Shown: positions 8,353 through 15,989 of the stretch, one piece after another | Numbering within the stretch: the first letter of the stretch is position 1 | Layout of the letters: each line of letters opens with the position of its first letter | DNA from: Anaerolineae bacterium | GTDB lineage: Bacteria > Chloroflexota > Anaerolineae > Promineifilales > Promineifilaceae | DNA: 64,000 nt | Assembly (NCBI GenBank): GCA_019637635.1 | Contig: JAHBVI010000011.1 | Span: 26,164 to 90,163, forward strand | Direction of reading: 5' to 3' | The notes under the pieces: model-generated | Told to the model about the DNA's origin: nothing | The model's database searches: none | The model's input: the letters and a program-made list of their open reading frames with translations, nothing else | Position numbers and translations under genes: made by a program

Positions 8353-9269
8353 TAGATGAACTCAAGTATTCCATTGTCTGTAACCGACTGAACAGCACGA
8401 ATCCGGTTATCCAGCTTCCGTCCCCTTATAACCTCCATTATCGCTTCTTCTCTGGAAAGGCGCATAATCCGTTCTCTTTCCGCTGCCAGAGAAGCCATCG
8501 CTTCATTCCTTGAGATTACAATGGACTCGCTGGCGGCAACTTTCTCCTCTTTCCATATATCCGCAACAGCTCTATCAAAAGCAAGAAATGTACGGTTTAC
8601 TCCCTGCCAATAAGCCACAGCATCTTTTGTAGGGTGCATAGCTTCTACAGTTTCAAAAACATTGTGCAGCAATTCTACGGCCTTTGGCTGCCCGGCTTCT
8701 TGAGCATACCGAACCAACACAGCAAGGTGTGTATATGTAGCAATGCAGACAGATCGCACAACTGCCTGCTGGTAAATCTGGCTTATCCGGGCAGGCAACT
8801 GGTATACGGGGCAAACGACCATTGCGTATGGCTTGCCATATTTCCAATTGTCCATCGCCTGAATTTTGAAATCCTTTTGGTTTTTTGCGGTGCGGCTCAG
8901 CCTGAACGCCTTTGCATCAGCCACAAAACTATAATCATCACTTACACATTCCACATCAGCCGTGTCCGCTCTCTCCTTGAGAACCAGAGCGGTAAAACCC
9001 ATCCAGGCAAACCCCTCACTAATTACCACATCTGTGTACTTGGAATAAAGCTTTTCCTCGCTCGTGTCATGGTCATATCTTTCGGGAATAACACCACACA
9101 ACCTCAAGTGTCCAAGCAACGAATCGGCGCCTTCTTTTTTCACTTCCAGCGCCAGTTCTTGCTCAACCCTGTCAGCATCAATACCAAAATCCCCACTGAG
9201 GCGACTTATCTCATCAACCCAATAATGCCGCCTTTCTAACTGTCGGGAATTAATCACACGAAAATCCAT
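8352..9269 (-). CDS. HindIII-like type II restriction endonuclease
   Basis: The 305-residue product shares with HindIII (from memory) the block DAKAFRLSRTAKNQKDF, nearly identical across the active site, and the C-terminal SREEAI segment. D118, K120 and D133 correspond to HindIII D108, K110 and D123 with a constant offset of ten, so the catalytic set looks intact. Length matches HindIII (about 300). Predicted cleavage is A/AGCTT. I saw no ACGGCCGT octamer in this gene, unlike nearly every neighbour, and it is AT-rich. Both fit recent horizontal gain. At least three AAGCTT sites occur in the window (6957, 9048, 44389), so the host must protect them by methylation. Confidence 0.88.
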   Translation of the reverse strand: MDFRVINSRQLERRHYWVDEISRLSGDFGIDADRVEQELALEVKKEGADSLLGHLRLCGVIPERYDHDTSEEKLYSKYTDVVISEGFAWMGFTALVLKERADTADVECVSDDYSFVADAKAFRLSRTAKNQKDFKIQAMDNWKYGKPYAMVVCPVYQLPARISQIYQQAVVRSVCIATYTHLAVLVRYAQEAGQPKAVELLHNVFETVEAMHPTKDAVAYWQGVNRTFLAFDRAVADIWKEEKVAASESIVISRNEAMASLAAERERIMRLSREEAIMEVIRGRKLDNRIRAVQSVTDNGILEFI

Positions 9270-9304
9270 GTTCCTTTGTACCCATACCGATTACCAATTA
9301 CGGA

Positions 9305-10336
9305 TCACCCCTCCCCCTCCACCTCTTTGCCCGCGGCCCGCCAGGCGCGTTTGGCGTCTTCATACCCCATGCGGTAGAGCGTTTCGTGCCCTTCCTGGGT
9401 ATAACGCAAGATGCGCTCCACCGGTATGGCTTCTTTGGGGGCGACAATGATGGGGTCGGGTAACTCATGGAATTTGTCTTCAAAAATGTCGGGGATGCCG
9501 TTGCCATCTTCATCTTTCAAGTCCAGGGCCTCACCCCGTATCTGACTGAGAAGGAGGGCATTTTGGGCGCGCAAACGGCCGTTTTCCACCTGCAACCGCA
9601 CCAGTTCATTGATCCGATGGAACATCTTCAAGTCCGAGCGAAAAGAAGCCAACAAAGCCCAATCCAACACCGTGCTAACCCTTTGAAAGATATTGCTGGG
9701 GTTTTCCAACTTCTGTTCTTCTTCTGTTTCCCAGGGCGTCATCATCACCACCACAATCTCTTCCGCGCCGGCATCAATGGCCGGGGCTAACGGTGTGTTG
9801 GCCACCGTCGCCCCATCCCAATAGAGGCTGTCATTCAACTGCGTGGCCGGATAAACAATGGGGATGGAACAACTGGCAATGATGTGATCCAACCCAATCG
9901 GCTCCTGCTGCATTTTGCTGGGGTACACGTCGGCGCTGTTGCCAAAAACGTGAAGCTGCCCGGTGCTGATTTCGGTGGCCGTGACGCGCAGGTGTACGGC
10001 CGCTTCGTCTGAATTGAGACGCCCAAAATTGACCCACCCTTTTTCTTGCAATGTCTTGCGCAGTGGGGCGGTATCTAATAAATAATTGCCCGTCAGCGCC
10101 CCCAGACCAGCCTTTTGCACATCGTCCGTTTGCAGCCGCCGCCATAAAGCCCACAGCGAGTTGGCATTATGGCCGGAAGCAATGGCCGCGCCATTTACCG
10201 CGCCAATGGACGTGCCGGCCACAATGTGCGGATACCATTCGTGTTCTTCCAGAAACTTCAGCACGCCCACGTGATAGGCGCCGCGCCCCCCACCACCAGA
10301 CAAAACCAGGGCATTTTTACGCGCTTTTTCGGACAT
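9305..10336 (-). CDS. Patatin-like phospholipase
   Basis: The 343-residue protein has the oxyanion glycine run GGGGRG at 14-19, the nucleophile elbow GTSIG at 41-45 (Ser43) and the catalytic Asp in YWDGATVANTPL near 175. These form the Ser-Asp dyad of patatin lipases, which release fatty acids from lipids. No signal peptide is present, so it is cytoplasmic or membrane-associated. The C-terminal third has no recognised domain; it contains a short Asp/Gly-rich stretch (DLKDEDGNGIPD) resembling a calcium-binding loop. It stands alone between the restriction pair and the histidine kinase. Confidence 0.88.
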   Translation of the reverse strand: MSEKARKNALVLSGGGGRGAYHVGVLKFLEEHEWYPHIVAGTSIGAVNGAAIASGHNANSLWALWRRLQTDDVQKAGLGALTGNYLLDTAPLRKTLQEKGWVNFGRLNSDEAAVHLRVTATEISTGQLHVFGNSADVYPSKMQQEPIGLDHIIASCSIPIVYPATQLNDSLYWDGATVANTPLAPAIDAGAEEIVVVMMTPWETEEEQKLENPSNIFQRVSTVLDWALLASFRSDLKMFHRINELVRLQVENGRLRAQNALLLSQIRGEALDLKDEDGNGIPDIFEDKFHELPDPIIVAPKEAIPVERILRYTQEGHETLYRMGYEDAKRAWRAAGKEVEGEG

Positions 10337-10353
10337 TCGGGATTCTCTCTTTG

Positions 10354-10385
10354 TTTGCAGTAGACGCTAATGTGTCTACTACAAA
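10354..10385. repeat. Hairpin of the TTTGTAGTAG family
   Basis: TTTGCAGTAGAC faces GTCTACTACAAA across a short loop. It belongs with the hairpins at 2301 and 15910 and lies just downstream of the histidine kinase stop. Confidence 0.7.
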
Positions 10386-10389
10386 CCAA

Positions 10390-11457
10390 TTAGCCAACCA
10401 GATAAGCAGGGCGCACGGCCGTGTCCGACGCCTCTCGAATCTCAATCCCCGGTGGTTTCACCGGCAGGATGATATGGAAACGACTGCCGGGCAGGCGGGA
10501 TTCGTCTTCGCCTTCCGATTCTACCCAGATGCGGCCACCATGTGCTTCGATCACTCCTTTGGCAATGGGCAATCCCAGGCCGGGACCGGCCCCTTTGAAT
10601 TTGGTGCTGCCGGTGGAATGAAGCTGTGGGTCGCCCACGCGAAAGAACTTTTCAAAAATCAACTCGTGATATTGGGGATCAATACCAATGCCGCTGTCGC
10701 TGATCACAATTTCGATGTATTCTTCACGGTCAACGCTGGGGATGAGGGCGGCGGTGACATGGATACGTCCGTTGTCCGGCGTATATTTCACGGCATTGCC
10801 CAGCAAATTGGTGAACGCCTGCACCAGCCGCTTAAAATCGGCATAAATGGCCGGGAGATCATTCACCCCTTCCACCATCATCTGAATGCGCCGTTCCCGT
10901 AGCGCCTGCGCCAGCGGTTCACCCGCCAGCCGCAGAATCGTATCAATCCGCGCCTTCACAAAGGTCAACTGCATCCCATCCACATCCAACTGGCTGGCAT
11001 CCAGCATCGCCGTAATCAGGCTTTCCAGTTGCAGCGTGGCCCGGTTAATGTGGCCGATAATCTCCCGCGTTTGTTCCCGCGTCAGCGCGTTTTCATCATT
11101 CATCGCCGCCAGAATGTCCGAATACCCCTTCACCTGCGTCAACGGCGTGCGCAGTTCATGGGAAGCGATGGTGATAAAATCGGACTTCACCCGATCCATG
11201 ATTTCCAGCCGCTCATTTTGTTCCGTCAGGTCGGTGTTCAAATGGCGAATTTGCTCGTTTTGGATATTCAATTCGCTGTAAAGCCGGGCATTTTGCAGCG
11301 CCACCACCGTCTGATCGGCCAAAATCTGCATCAATTCCAATTCACCCGGCTGGTAAGGCACGGCCGACAACTTGGGACCGACAGCAATAATGCTCTCCAA
11401 CTCATCCCCACTGCCCACCGGCATACACCTCCATCTGCTGTTCTTTAAGCCAGGCAT
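10390..11457 (-). CDS. Histidine kinase, C-terminal part after a frameshift (end of GAF, HisKA, HATPase)
   Basis: This frame carries the end of a GAF domain (GDELESIIAVGPKLSAVPY, then LMQILADQTVVALQNARLYSE), a coiled linker, the phospho-acceptor box FITIASHELRTPL and an ATP-binding domain with NLLGNAVKYTPDNG and GAGPGLGLPIAKGV. It has no start of its own with a ribosome site and continues the protein encoded upstream in another frame. The two frames overlap around 11402-11457, so a single-base change there would join them into one kinase of roughly 750 residues. It is either a sequencing error or an inactivated gene. Confidence 0.85.
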   Translation of the reverse strand: MPGLKNSRWRCMPVGSGDELESIIAVGPKLSAVPYQPGELELMQILADQTVVALQNARLYSELNIQNEQIRHLNTDLTEQNERLEIMDRVKSDFITIASHELRTPLTQVKGYSDILAAMNDENALTREQTREIIGHINRATLQLESLITAMLDASQLDVDGMQLTFVKARIDTILRLAGEPLAQALRERRIQMMVEGVNDLPAIYADFKRLVQAFTNLLGNAVKYTPDNGRIHVTAALIPSVDREEYIEIVISDSGIGIDPQYHELIFEKFFRVGDPQLHSTGSTKFKGAGPGLGLPIAKGVIEAHGGRIWVESEGEDESRLPGSRFHIILPVKPPGIEIREASDTAVRPAYLVG

Positions 11458-12637
11458 GTTCTTCTTCGTTTAACCCTTTGTAGTCGGGGCTAAAATCGAG
11501 ATCATATTGCAGCAGCGGTTGGTTCTGCCGGGCCAGCGTAATCAAAAAGAGACTGTTGGCCGGCAAGGTCACTTTTGTGCGCCCAATTTGCCCCATGCCG
11601 GTGATAGGCGCCAACTCCACACGGCCGTCTGCCAGCCGCGTCAACAACATCAGCCCACACCGGTTTGTCTCCAGCAGTTCGCTCAACGTCCCGGCAATCA
11701 ACAGCGCCAACTGCTGCACATCCAACGTGCGGGAAATGGCCTGGCTGTAATTGCGCATGACCTGGTTGGTATTCAACCCTTCGCCGCGCAAATAACGGAA
11801 TGTCAGCCGTTCCACCAGCCCGCGATAGGGTTCATATAAGAAAAAACCTAACGACAGCAGCACTGCCAGAATCACGGCCGTGACCACCTCACCCAATCCC
11901 AAATCCCGGCTCACCTGTACCGCCGCCAGAATAATGATGATGAGCGGCAATGCAGAAATGGTATTCACAATCAGGAAGGCAATCGCCCGCAAGGCGCGCG
12001 TGCGCACGTCAAAAATGCGGAACGTGGCCACGCCATAGGCCATGCCCACCACGCCCACATAGCGCAAGAATTGGCCCACCAACACCAAAACCAGATTGTC
12101 GAAAAATTGCAGGAACTCACCCAGGAACACGGCCGTCAGCACCATAAACCAATACAACAACCGATTGGCGTGCCAGGGAAAAGGCGTGGCCTTATATTCC
12201 CGCCACGTCTTGCCCAACAGCAGCCCGCTGATGGCAAACCACACCAGGTAGCTCAACAAGACGCCGCTGGACATATTCAGGTTGATCAGGGCAGAGGGGT
12301 TGGTGGACGGCCGTAAATCCACCACAACAGCCATCACCGCCGCCGCCGCCACTACCAACAACAGCGCGCGCGGCACCTTCCATTCTAAAAATGACGAGGT
12401 TAAACCTACCGCCAGAATCGTGCTTAACAACAAGAACTTCACCGATAAATCGGGATAATTCACCAGCGGGGCGACAAATAAGGAAAATTCCCAGATAACC
12501 GAAGCCGCTAAAAACAACACCAGCCAGCGGCGCTGTCCGGCGTCTTGACCCCGCCGCGACAGAGGCGAAATCAACAGCAACGTGTATAAGGCTGCGCCAA
12601 GAAGGGGAATAAACTGATTATTGGCGTATACGCTCAT
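11402..12637 (-). CDS. Histidine kinase, N-terminal membrane sensor part before a frameshift
   Basis: The 411-residue frame begins with seven or eight hydrophobic spans (residues 8-235), resembling the 7TM sensor region of Chloroflexota kinases. A cytoplasmic stretch and the first half of a GAF domain follow (QLALLIAGTLSELLETNRCGLMLL). It ends abruptly in VYAGGQWG, a sequence unlike a GAF, at the point where the next frame takes over with VGSGDELESI. The break is near a GGGG run at about 11406-11409. The ligand of the sensor is unknown. Together with the next entry it makes one broken gene. Confidence 0.82.
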   Translation of the reverse strand: MSVYANNQFIPLLGAALYTLLLISPLSRRGQDAGQRRWLVLFLAASVIWEFSLFVAPLVNYPDLSVKFLLLSTILAVGLTSSFLEWKVPRALLLVVAAAAVMAVVVDLRPSTNPSALINLNMSSGVLLSYLVWFAISGLLLGKTWREYKATPFPWHANRLLYWFMVLTAVFLGEFLQFFDNLVLVLVGQFLRYVGVVGMAYGVATFRIFDVRTRALRAIAFLIVNTISALPLIIIILAAVQVSRDLGLGEVVTAVILAVLLSLGFFLYEPYRGLVERLTFRYLRGEGLNTNQVMRNYSQAISRTLDVQQLALLIAGTLSELLETNRCGLMLLTRLADGRVELAPITGMGQIGRTKVTLPANSLFLITLARQNQPLLQYDLDFSPDYKGLNEEEHAWLKEQQMEVYAGGQWG

Positions 12638-12640
12638 AAA

Positions 12641-12822
12641 TGCGTAATCCGTTTTCCGTAAGCCGTGAACCGTAAACCGTTATCCGTAGGCCGTTATCCG
12701 TAAGCCGTGAGCCGTGAGCCGTAAGCCGTTATCCGTAAGCCGTGAGCCGTAACCTGTAATCCCAGTGTGACCTCGGACATCGGATTACCGATTACCGATT
12801 ACGGATTACCGATTACGGCCAT
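12641..12822. repeat. Long heptad repeat, unit CCGTAAG, with inverted arm
   Basis: Roughly fourteen consecutive heptamers of the form CCGTAAG/CCGTGAG/CCGTTAT are followed by ATTACCG/ATTACGG units in the opposite sense. It is the longest heptad tract in the window and fills the spacer upstream of the kinase. The 7-base period is kept while single bases vary. Confidence 0.88.
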
Positions 12823-12882
12823 GACAGGTGACTCTAACGACAGGGCATATTGTAACGGCCGTACCCACCCCCGGCAAAACAA

Positions 12883-12916
12883 AGACCCTAAGGGCTTTTC
12901 ATAACCCTTAGGGTCT
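12883..12916. terminator. Hairpin AGACCCTAAGGG/CCCTTAGGGTCT
   Basis: A perfect 12-bp stem with a loop containing CTTTTC lies six bases past the tRNA 3' end. The same stem recurs at 14288-14320 after lacI. It probably terminates tRNA transcription and belongs to a dispersed hairpin family. Confidence 0.7.
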
Positions 12917-12921
12917 GTCTC

Positions 12922-13013
12922 TGGCGGAGAGGGCGGGATTCGAACCCGCGATGAGGTATAACCCCATACACGCTTTCCAAGCGTGCGCACTAAGCCAGCT
13001 ATGCGACCTCTCC
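12922..13013 (-). tRNA. tRNA-Ser (anticodon GGA)
   Basis: Read on the minus strand, the 7-bp acceptor GGAGAGG pairs with CCTCTCC. The anticodon stem CACGC/GCGTG encloses the loop TTGGAAA, giving anticodon GGA, which reads UCC and UCU. A long variable arm (about TATGGGGTTATACCTCATC) marks a class II serine tRNA. The T arm contains GGGTTCGAATCCC. The 3' CCA is encoded. No integrase lies next to it, so there is no sign that an element uses it as an attachment site. Confidence 0.95.
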
Positions 13014-13214
13014 ACAAGCGCGTGGGAATTATAGACGAAGGCGACGGAGACGCAAGCCGTTACCATCTGAGATGCACAAACACACTGAAAGCACCCCGCA
13101 AGAGCGCCGGTTTGTCACCGCGCATTTTCTTCAGTGCGCTTTAGCGCACTTCTTATAGCAGCCTGGGATTTCCATTCCCAGGCAACCCCCCTGAATTTCT
13201 TAATTTTCCCATTC
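13014..13214. other. Spacer with two hairpins upstream of the lacI promoter
   Basis: This spacer lacks a credible gene. It holds AGTGCGCTTTAGCGCACT at 13133-13150 and GCCTGGGA facing TCCCAGGC at 13161-13183, both able to form stable stems. They could insulate the tRNA from the sugar locus. Confidence 0.55.
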
Positions 13215-13243
13215 TTGACAACGGCCCAAAAATTGACTATTAT
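13215..13243 (+). promoter_or_regulatory. Sigma-70 type promoter of the lacI-like gene
   Basis: TTGACA at 13215-13220 and TATTAT at 13238-13243 are separated by 17 bases, an almost ideal housekeeping promoter. Transcription should start near 13250, inside the palindromic operator that follows. Confidence 0.8.
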
Positions 13244-13273
13244 CATGTTACCGGTCACGTGACCGGTAACATG
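13244..13273. promoter_or_regulatory. 30-bp perfect palindromic operator
   Basis: CATGTTACCGGTCAC is followed at once by its exact reverse complement, with no mismatch and no spacer. It abuts the -10 box and covers the predicted transcription start. This is the expected position for an autorepressing LacI-family operator. A weaker half-site, TTACCGG, lies at 14463-14469 before the binding-protein gene. Confidence 0.8.
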
Positions 13274-13291
13274 GCAGGAAGGAGAAGAAAA

Positions 13292-14296
13292 TTGCCCCGC
13301 TCAGATGTGACCATCCGCGATGTGGCCCAACATGCTGGCGTTTCACACCAGACCGTCTCTCGCGTCATCAATGACAGCGAGCGAGTCAGCCCAGAAACGC
13401 GCGCCCGCGTGGAGGCGGCCATTGCCGCCCTCGACTTCCGCCCTAACGCCATCGCCCGCTCCATGGCACGCGGCCGCACCGCTACCCTGGCCTGCATCGC
13501 CCCCAACCTGACCGATTACACCTTTGCCAGCATCATTGACGCCGCGGCCACGGCCGTGCGCCAACACGGCTACTTTCTCCTTTCCGCCTCCGCCCCCGAT
13601 GAAGAGACGTTTCAAGGTCTGATAGATGAATTGGTGACCAGCCATCGGGTAGAAGGACTGTTGGTGATCAATCCCTTTGCCGACGGCCGTTACCAACTGC
13701 TGCCTCCCACCTTCCCCACCGTGTTTGCCGGGGCGCGCCCCCGTGAAGAAGCGGCTAACTCGGTAGCGCTGGATGACGTGACGGCCGCCTTTACCGCCAC
13801 CCAACACCTGCTTAGCCTGGGACACACCCACATCGGCATGATCACCGGCCCCATGGCCGAAGATTGCGCCCAAGACCGCAGCCTGGGTTTTACCCAGGCT
13901 TTGCAAGCCGCCGGTATCATCCCGCAATCAGATTGGGTGCGGGAAGGCAACTGGCAGCCCGCTTCCGGCTTTGAAGCCTTTATGCACTGGCAGCAACAGG
14001 GGGAAATACCAACGGCCGTGTTCGCCCAAAATGACCAGATGGCGCTGGGTGTGCTGCGGGCCGCCCGCGATTGTGGCCTGCAAATCCCGGCCCAGTTGTC
14101 CATTATCGGTGTGGATGACATTCCCCTGGCTTCCCACTTTGCGCCGCCGCTGACCACGCTGCGGCAGGATTTCGCCCGCATTGGCCGCGAAGCCGCGCAG
14201 TTGCTTCTGGAGGTTGTCGAAGAACCTGACCGCGCTAAAGAGCATTTACAAATCGAAGCAGAGTTAATCCTGCGCCGTTCAACCGCCAGACCCTAA
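13292..14296 (+). CDS. LacI-family transcriptional repressor
   Basis: The 334-residue protein has an N-terminal helix-turn-helix and hinge (VTIRDVAQHAGVSHQTVSRV, then ARSMARGRTATLACIAPNL). A periplasmic-binding-protein-like effector domain follows, ending in the family pattern SIIGVDDIPLASHFAPPLTT. The start is taken as TTG at 13292 because AGGAAGGAG lies seven bases upstream and the helix-turn-helix then begins at residue 5 as usual. GTG at 13259 or ATG at 13271 are alternatives but lack a ribosome site and lie in the operator. It probably represses itself and the downstream importer, with a sugar as inducer. Its stop falls inside the hairpin that follows. Confidence 0.92.
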   Translation: MPRSDVTIRDVAQHAGVSHQTVSRVINDSERVSPETRARVEAAIAALDFRPNAIARSMARGRTATLACIAPNLTDYTFASIIDAAATAVRQHGYFLLSASAPDEETFQGLIDELVTSHRVEGLLVINPFADGRYQLLPPTFPTVFAGARPREEAANSVALDDVTAAFTATQHLLSLGHTHIGMITGPMAEDCAQDRSLGFTQALQAAGIIPQSDWVREGNWQPASGFEAFMHWQQQGEIPTAVFAQNDQMALGVLRAARDCGLQIPAQLSIIGVDDIPLASHFAPPLTTLRQDFARIGREAAQLLLEVVEEPDRAKEHLQIEAELILRRSTARP

Positions 14297-14320
14297 GGGT
14301 TTTTGAAACCCTTAGGGTCT
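14288..14320. terminator. Hairpin AGACCCTAAGGG/CCCTTAGGGTCT overlapping the lacI stop
   Basis: It has the same stem as at 12883-12916 with a loop of TTTTTGAAA. The TAA inside the left arm is the lacI stop codon. It is a likely terminator between regulator and transporter genes. Confidence 0.75.
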
Positions 14321-14505
14321 AACCAACAGAGGAGGTGATTTTAACGAGAGGATTTGACCACATTCTGCCAAAAAGAAGAGGCACAGGCGGCTACCTGTAC
14401 CTCTTCAGGCGCAATGAAGCTGGCTTTAGCTAGGGCACAGTCCACACTGCTTGCGCCTATTTTACCGGACAGTCCACAATTTCAATAATAAACAGGAGTT
14501 GAAGA
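14321..14505 (+). promoter_or_regulatory. Leader before the sugar-binding protein gene, with a hairpin
   Basis: The leader contains GAAGAGGcACAGG facing CCTGTaCCTCTTC (14375-14406), one strong stem with a single mismatch. A perfect anti-ribosome-complement GGAGGTGAT lies near 14331 with no start codon after it. CAGTCCACA occurs twice (near 14437 and 14471). I do not recognise a known riboswitch. The TTACCGG half-site could bind the LacI protein. Confidence 0.4.
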
Positions 14506-15894
14506 ATGAACCCTATTCGCAAGTCTCTCTATGTAATGGTTGTTTTGTTGTTTACGGCCGTGTTCCTGGCTGCCTGTGGGGGTGGCTCCAGCACAACCCC
14601 TACCCAGCCCCCGGCCACTACTGCGCCACAAACGGCCGCCACCGCTACCACCGCCCCCGCTGCCCAGGAAAGTGACATGGAAGAAATCACCCTGCGCTGG
14701 CGTACCCGCCCCGATAACCAGGCCGAAATTGACGTGTACCAGTCCGTCAGCAACGAACTGGACGGCGAGATGAGCGGCGTCACCCTGGTGTATGAACCGG
14801 GCGGCAGCGAAAGCTCCAGCTACCAGGACGTGTTGCGCACCGAATTAGCTGCCGGTACCGCCCCTGACGTTTTCTGGATTCCCGGTACCGACATCGCCGA
14901 CTTTGCCACCCGCGGCCTGATCATGAACCTGCGTGACATGGCCGACGCCACCGCCGGCTACAGCGACGCCGATTTTTACCCCGGCCCCATGTTCCACCTG
15001 ACTTTTAACCCCGAAAGCGGCAACAGCGGCGAAGCCTTGTGGGGTCTGCCGCGTGACGTGTCTACCTTTGCCCTCTACCTGAACCTGGATTTGCTGGCCG
15101 AATCCGGCGCACCTGACCCGCGTGAACTGGCGGCTAACGGCGAATGGAACTGGGACACCTTCCTGGAAGTGGCCTCCGCTATTGATGCCCTGGGCGACGA
15201 CATTTACGGCTACGGCCAGAATGCCTGGTGGGGGCCGTATGGCTACTGGATCAATGCCGCTGGCGGTGGTTTCTACAATGAAGACCGCACCGCCTGTGGG
15301 CTGGATACGCCGGAATCTATTGCCGGGCTGGAATTTGAATCCCGCATCTACAACGAATACGATGTGGCCGTGCCCTACGGCGAAGACAGCGAACCGCCGT
15401 TCCTGGCCGGGAAAGTGGGCATGTTCCAAAACGGCCGTTGGGCCACCCCCGGCGTGCGTTCATCCGCTAACTTCAATTGGGACGTGGTAGAACTGCCCGA
15501 TGGTCCCGCCGGGCCGAGCAACTGGCTCTTCTGGGGCGCATACGTGGTCAATGCCAACACCGAACATCCCGAAGAAGCCTGGAAACTGGTGCAAGAACTG
15601 ACCACGGCCGAAACGCAGGGCAAAATTGCGGCCTTAGGCGCCAACATCCCCAGCCGCGTCAGCCAGGAAGCGCTGGACGCCTTCCTGACCTTCACGCCGC
15701 CCGCCAACAACCAGGCCTTCCTGAATGGCCTGGCGCGCAACCCGGCAACGGAAGGGCCGCTGTGGGCTGGTAGCTGGCCGGAGTTTGACGCCATTATGGG
15801 GCCGGCGGTCACGGCCGTACTCAATGGCGACCAATCCATTGACAACTTTGCCGCCACCATCTGCGACGAGGCTAATAAGGCGTTCAATCAGTAG
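14506..15894 (+). CDS. Sugar ABC transporter substrate-binding lipoprotein
   Basis: The 462-residue protein opens with a signal peptide and lipobox LAACGGG (Cys near residue 24), so Lgt should lipidate it. A Thr/Pro/Ala-rich tether (about 25-55) is followed by an extracellular family 1 binding fold with VTLVYEPGGSES, LAAGTAPDVFWIPGTDIADF and the late WAGSWPEFDAIMGPAV segment. It should capture a sugar or oligosaccharide outside the membrane and deliver it to the two permeases downstream. No ATPase gene lies in the cluster, so a shared MsmK/UgpC-type ATPase elsewhere is implied. A ribosome site (CAGGAGTTGAAG) precedes the ATG. Confidence 0.92.
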   Translation: MNPIRKSLYVMVVLLFTAVFLAACGGGSSTTPTQPPATTAPQTAATATTAPAAQESDMEEITLRWRTRPDNQAEIDVYQSVSNELDGEMSGVTLVYEPGGSESSSYQDVLRTELAAGTAPDVFWIPGTDIADFATRGLIMNLRDMADATAGYSDADFYPGPMFHLTFNPESGNSGEALWGLPRDVSTFALYLNLDLLAESGAPDPRELAANGEWNWDTFLEVASAIDALGDDIYGYGQNAWWGPYGYWINAAGGGFYNEDRTACGLDTPESIAGLEFESRIYNEYDVAVPYGEDSEPPFLAGKVGMFQNGRWATPGVRSSANFNWDVVELPDGPAGPSNWLFWGAYVVNANTEHPEEAWKLVQELTTAETQGKIAALGANIPSRVSQEALDAFLTFTPPANNQAFLNGLARNPATEGPLWAGSWPEFDAIMGPAVTAVLNGDQSIDNFAATICDEANKAFNQ

Positions 15895-15909
15895 TAGTAC
15901 CATGTAAAA

Positions 15910-15964
15910 GTTTGTAGTAGGCGCTTTAGCGCCGTCAGAGGGCGATGAATCGCCTACTACAAAC
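15910..15964. repeat. Hairpin of the TTTGTAGTAGGCG family
   Basis: GTTTGTAGTAGGCG faces CGCCTACTACAAAC, and a nested GGCGC-TTTA-GCGCC stem sits in the left half. It separates the binding-protein gene from the first permease and may lower downstream expression. Confidence 0.8.
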
Positions 15965-15989
15965 TCCTAACCTTCCCAGGAGGTGGCTG

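Noticed and set aside
12641..12822. Repeat tract resembling a CRISPR array
   Set aside because: The unit is seven bases with no spacers of constant length, and no cas genes are near.
12922..13013. tRNA-Ser as an attachment site for a mobile element
   Set aside because: No tyrosine integrase nearby and no second copy of the tRNA 3' end was seen.
13343..13927. Antisense open frame inside the LacI gene (also 10051-10902 in the kinase, 5168-5620 in the regulator)
   Set aside because: The opposite strand has a clear conserved domain; the antisense products are low-complexity and unlike any family.
14321..14505. Known metabolite riboswitch before the importer
   Set aside because: The stem does not match any riboswitch core I can recall, so it is listed only as an unassigned leader.
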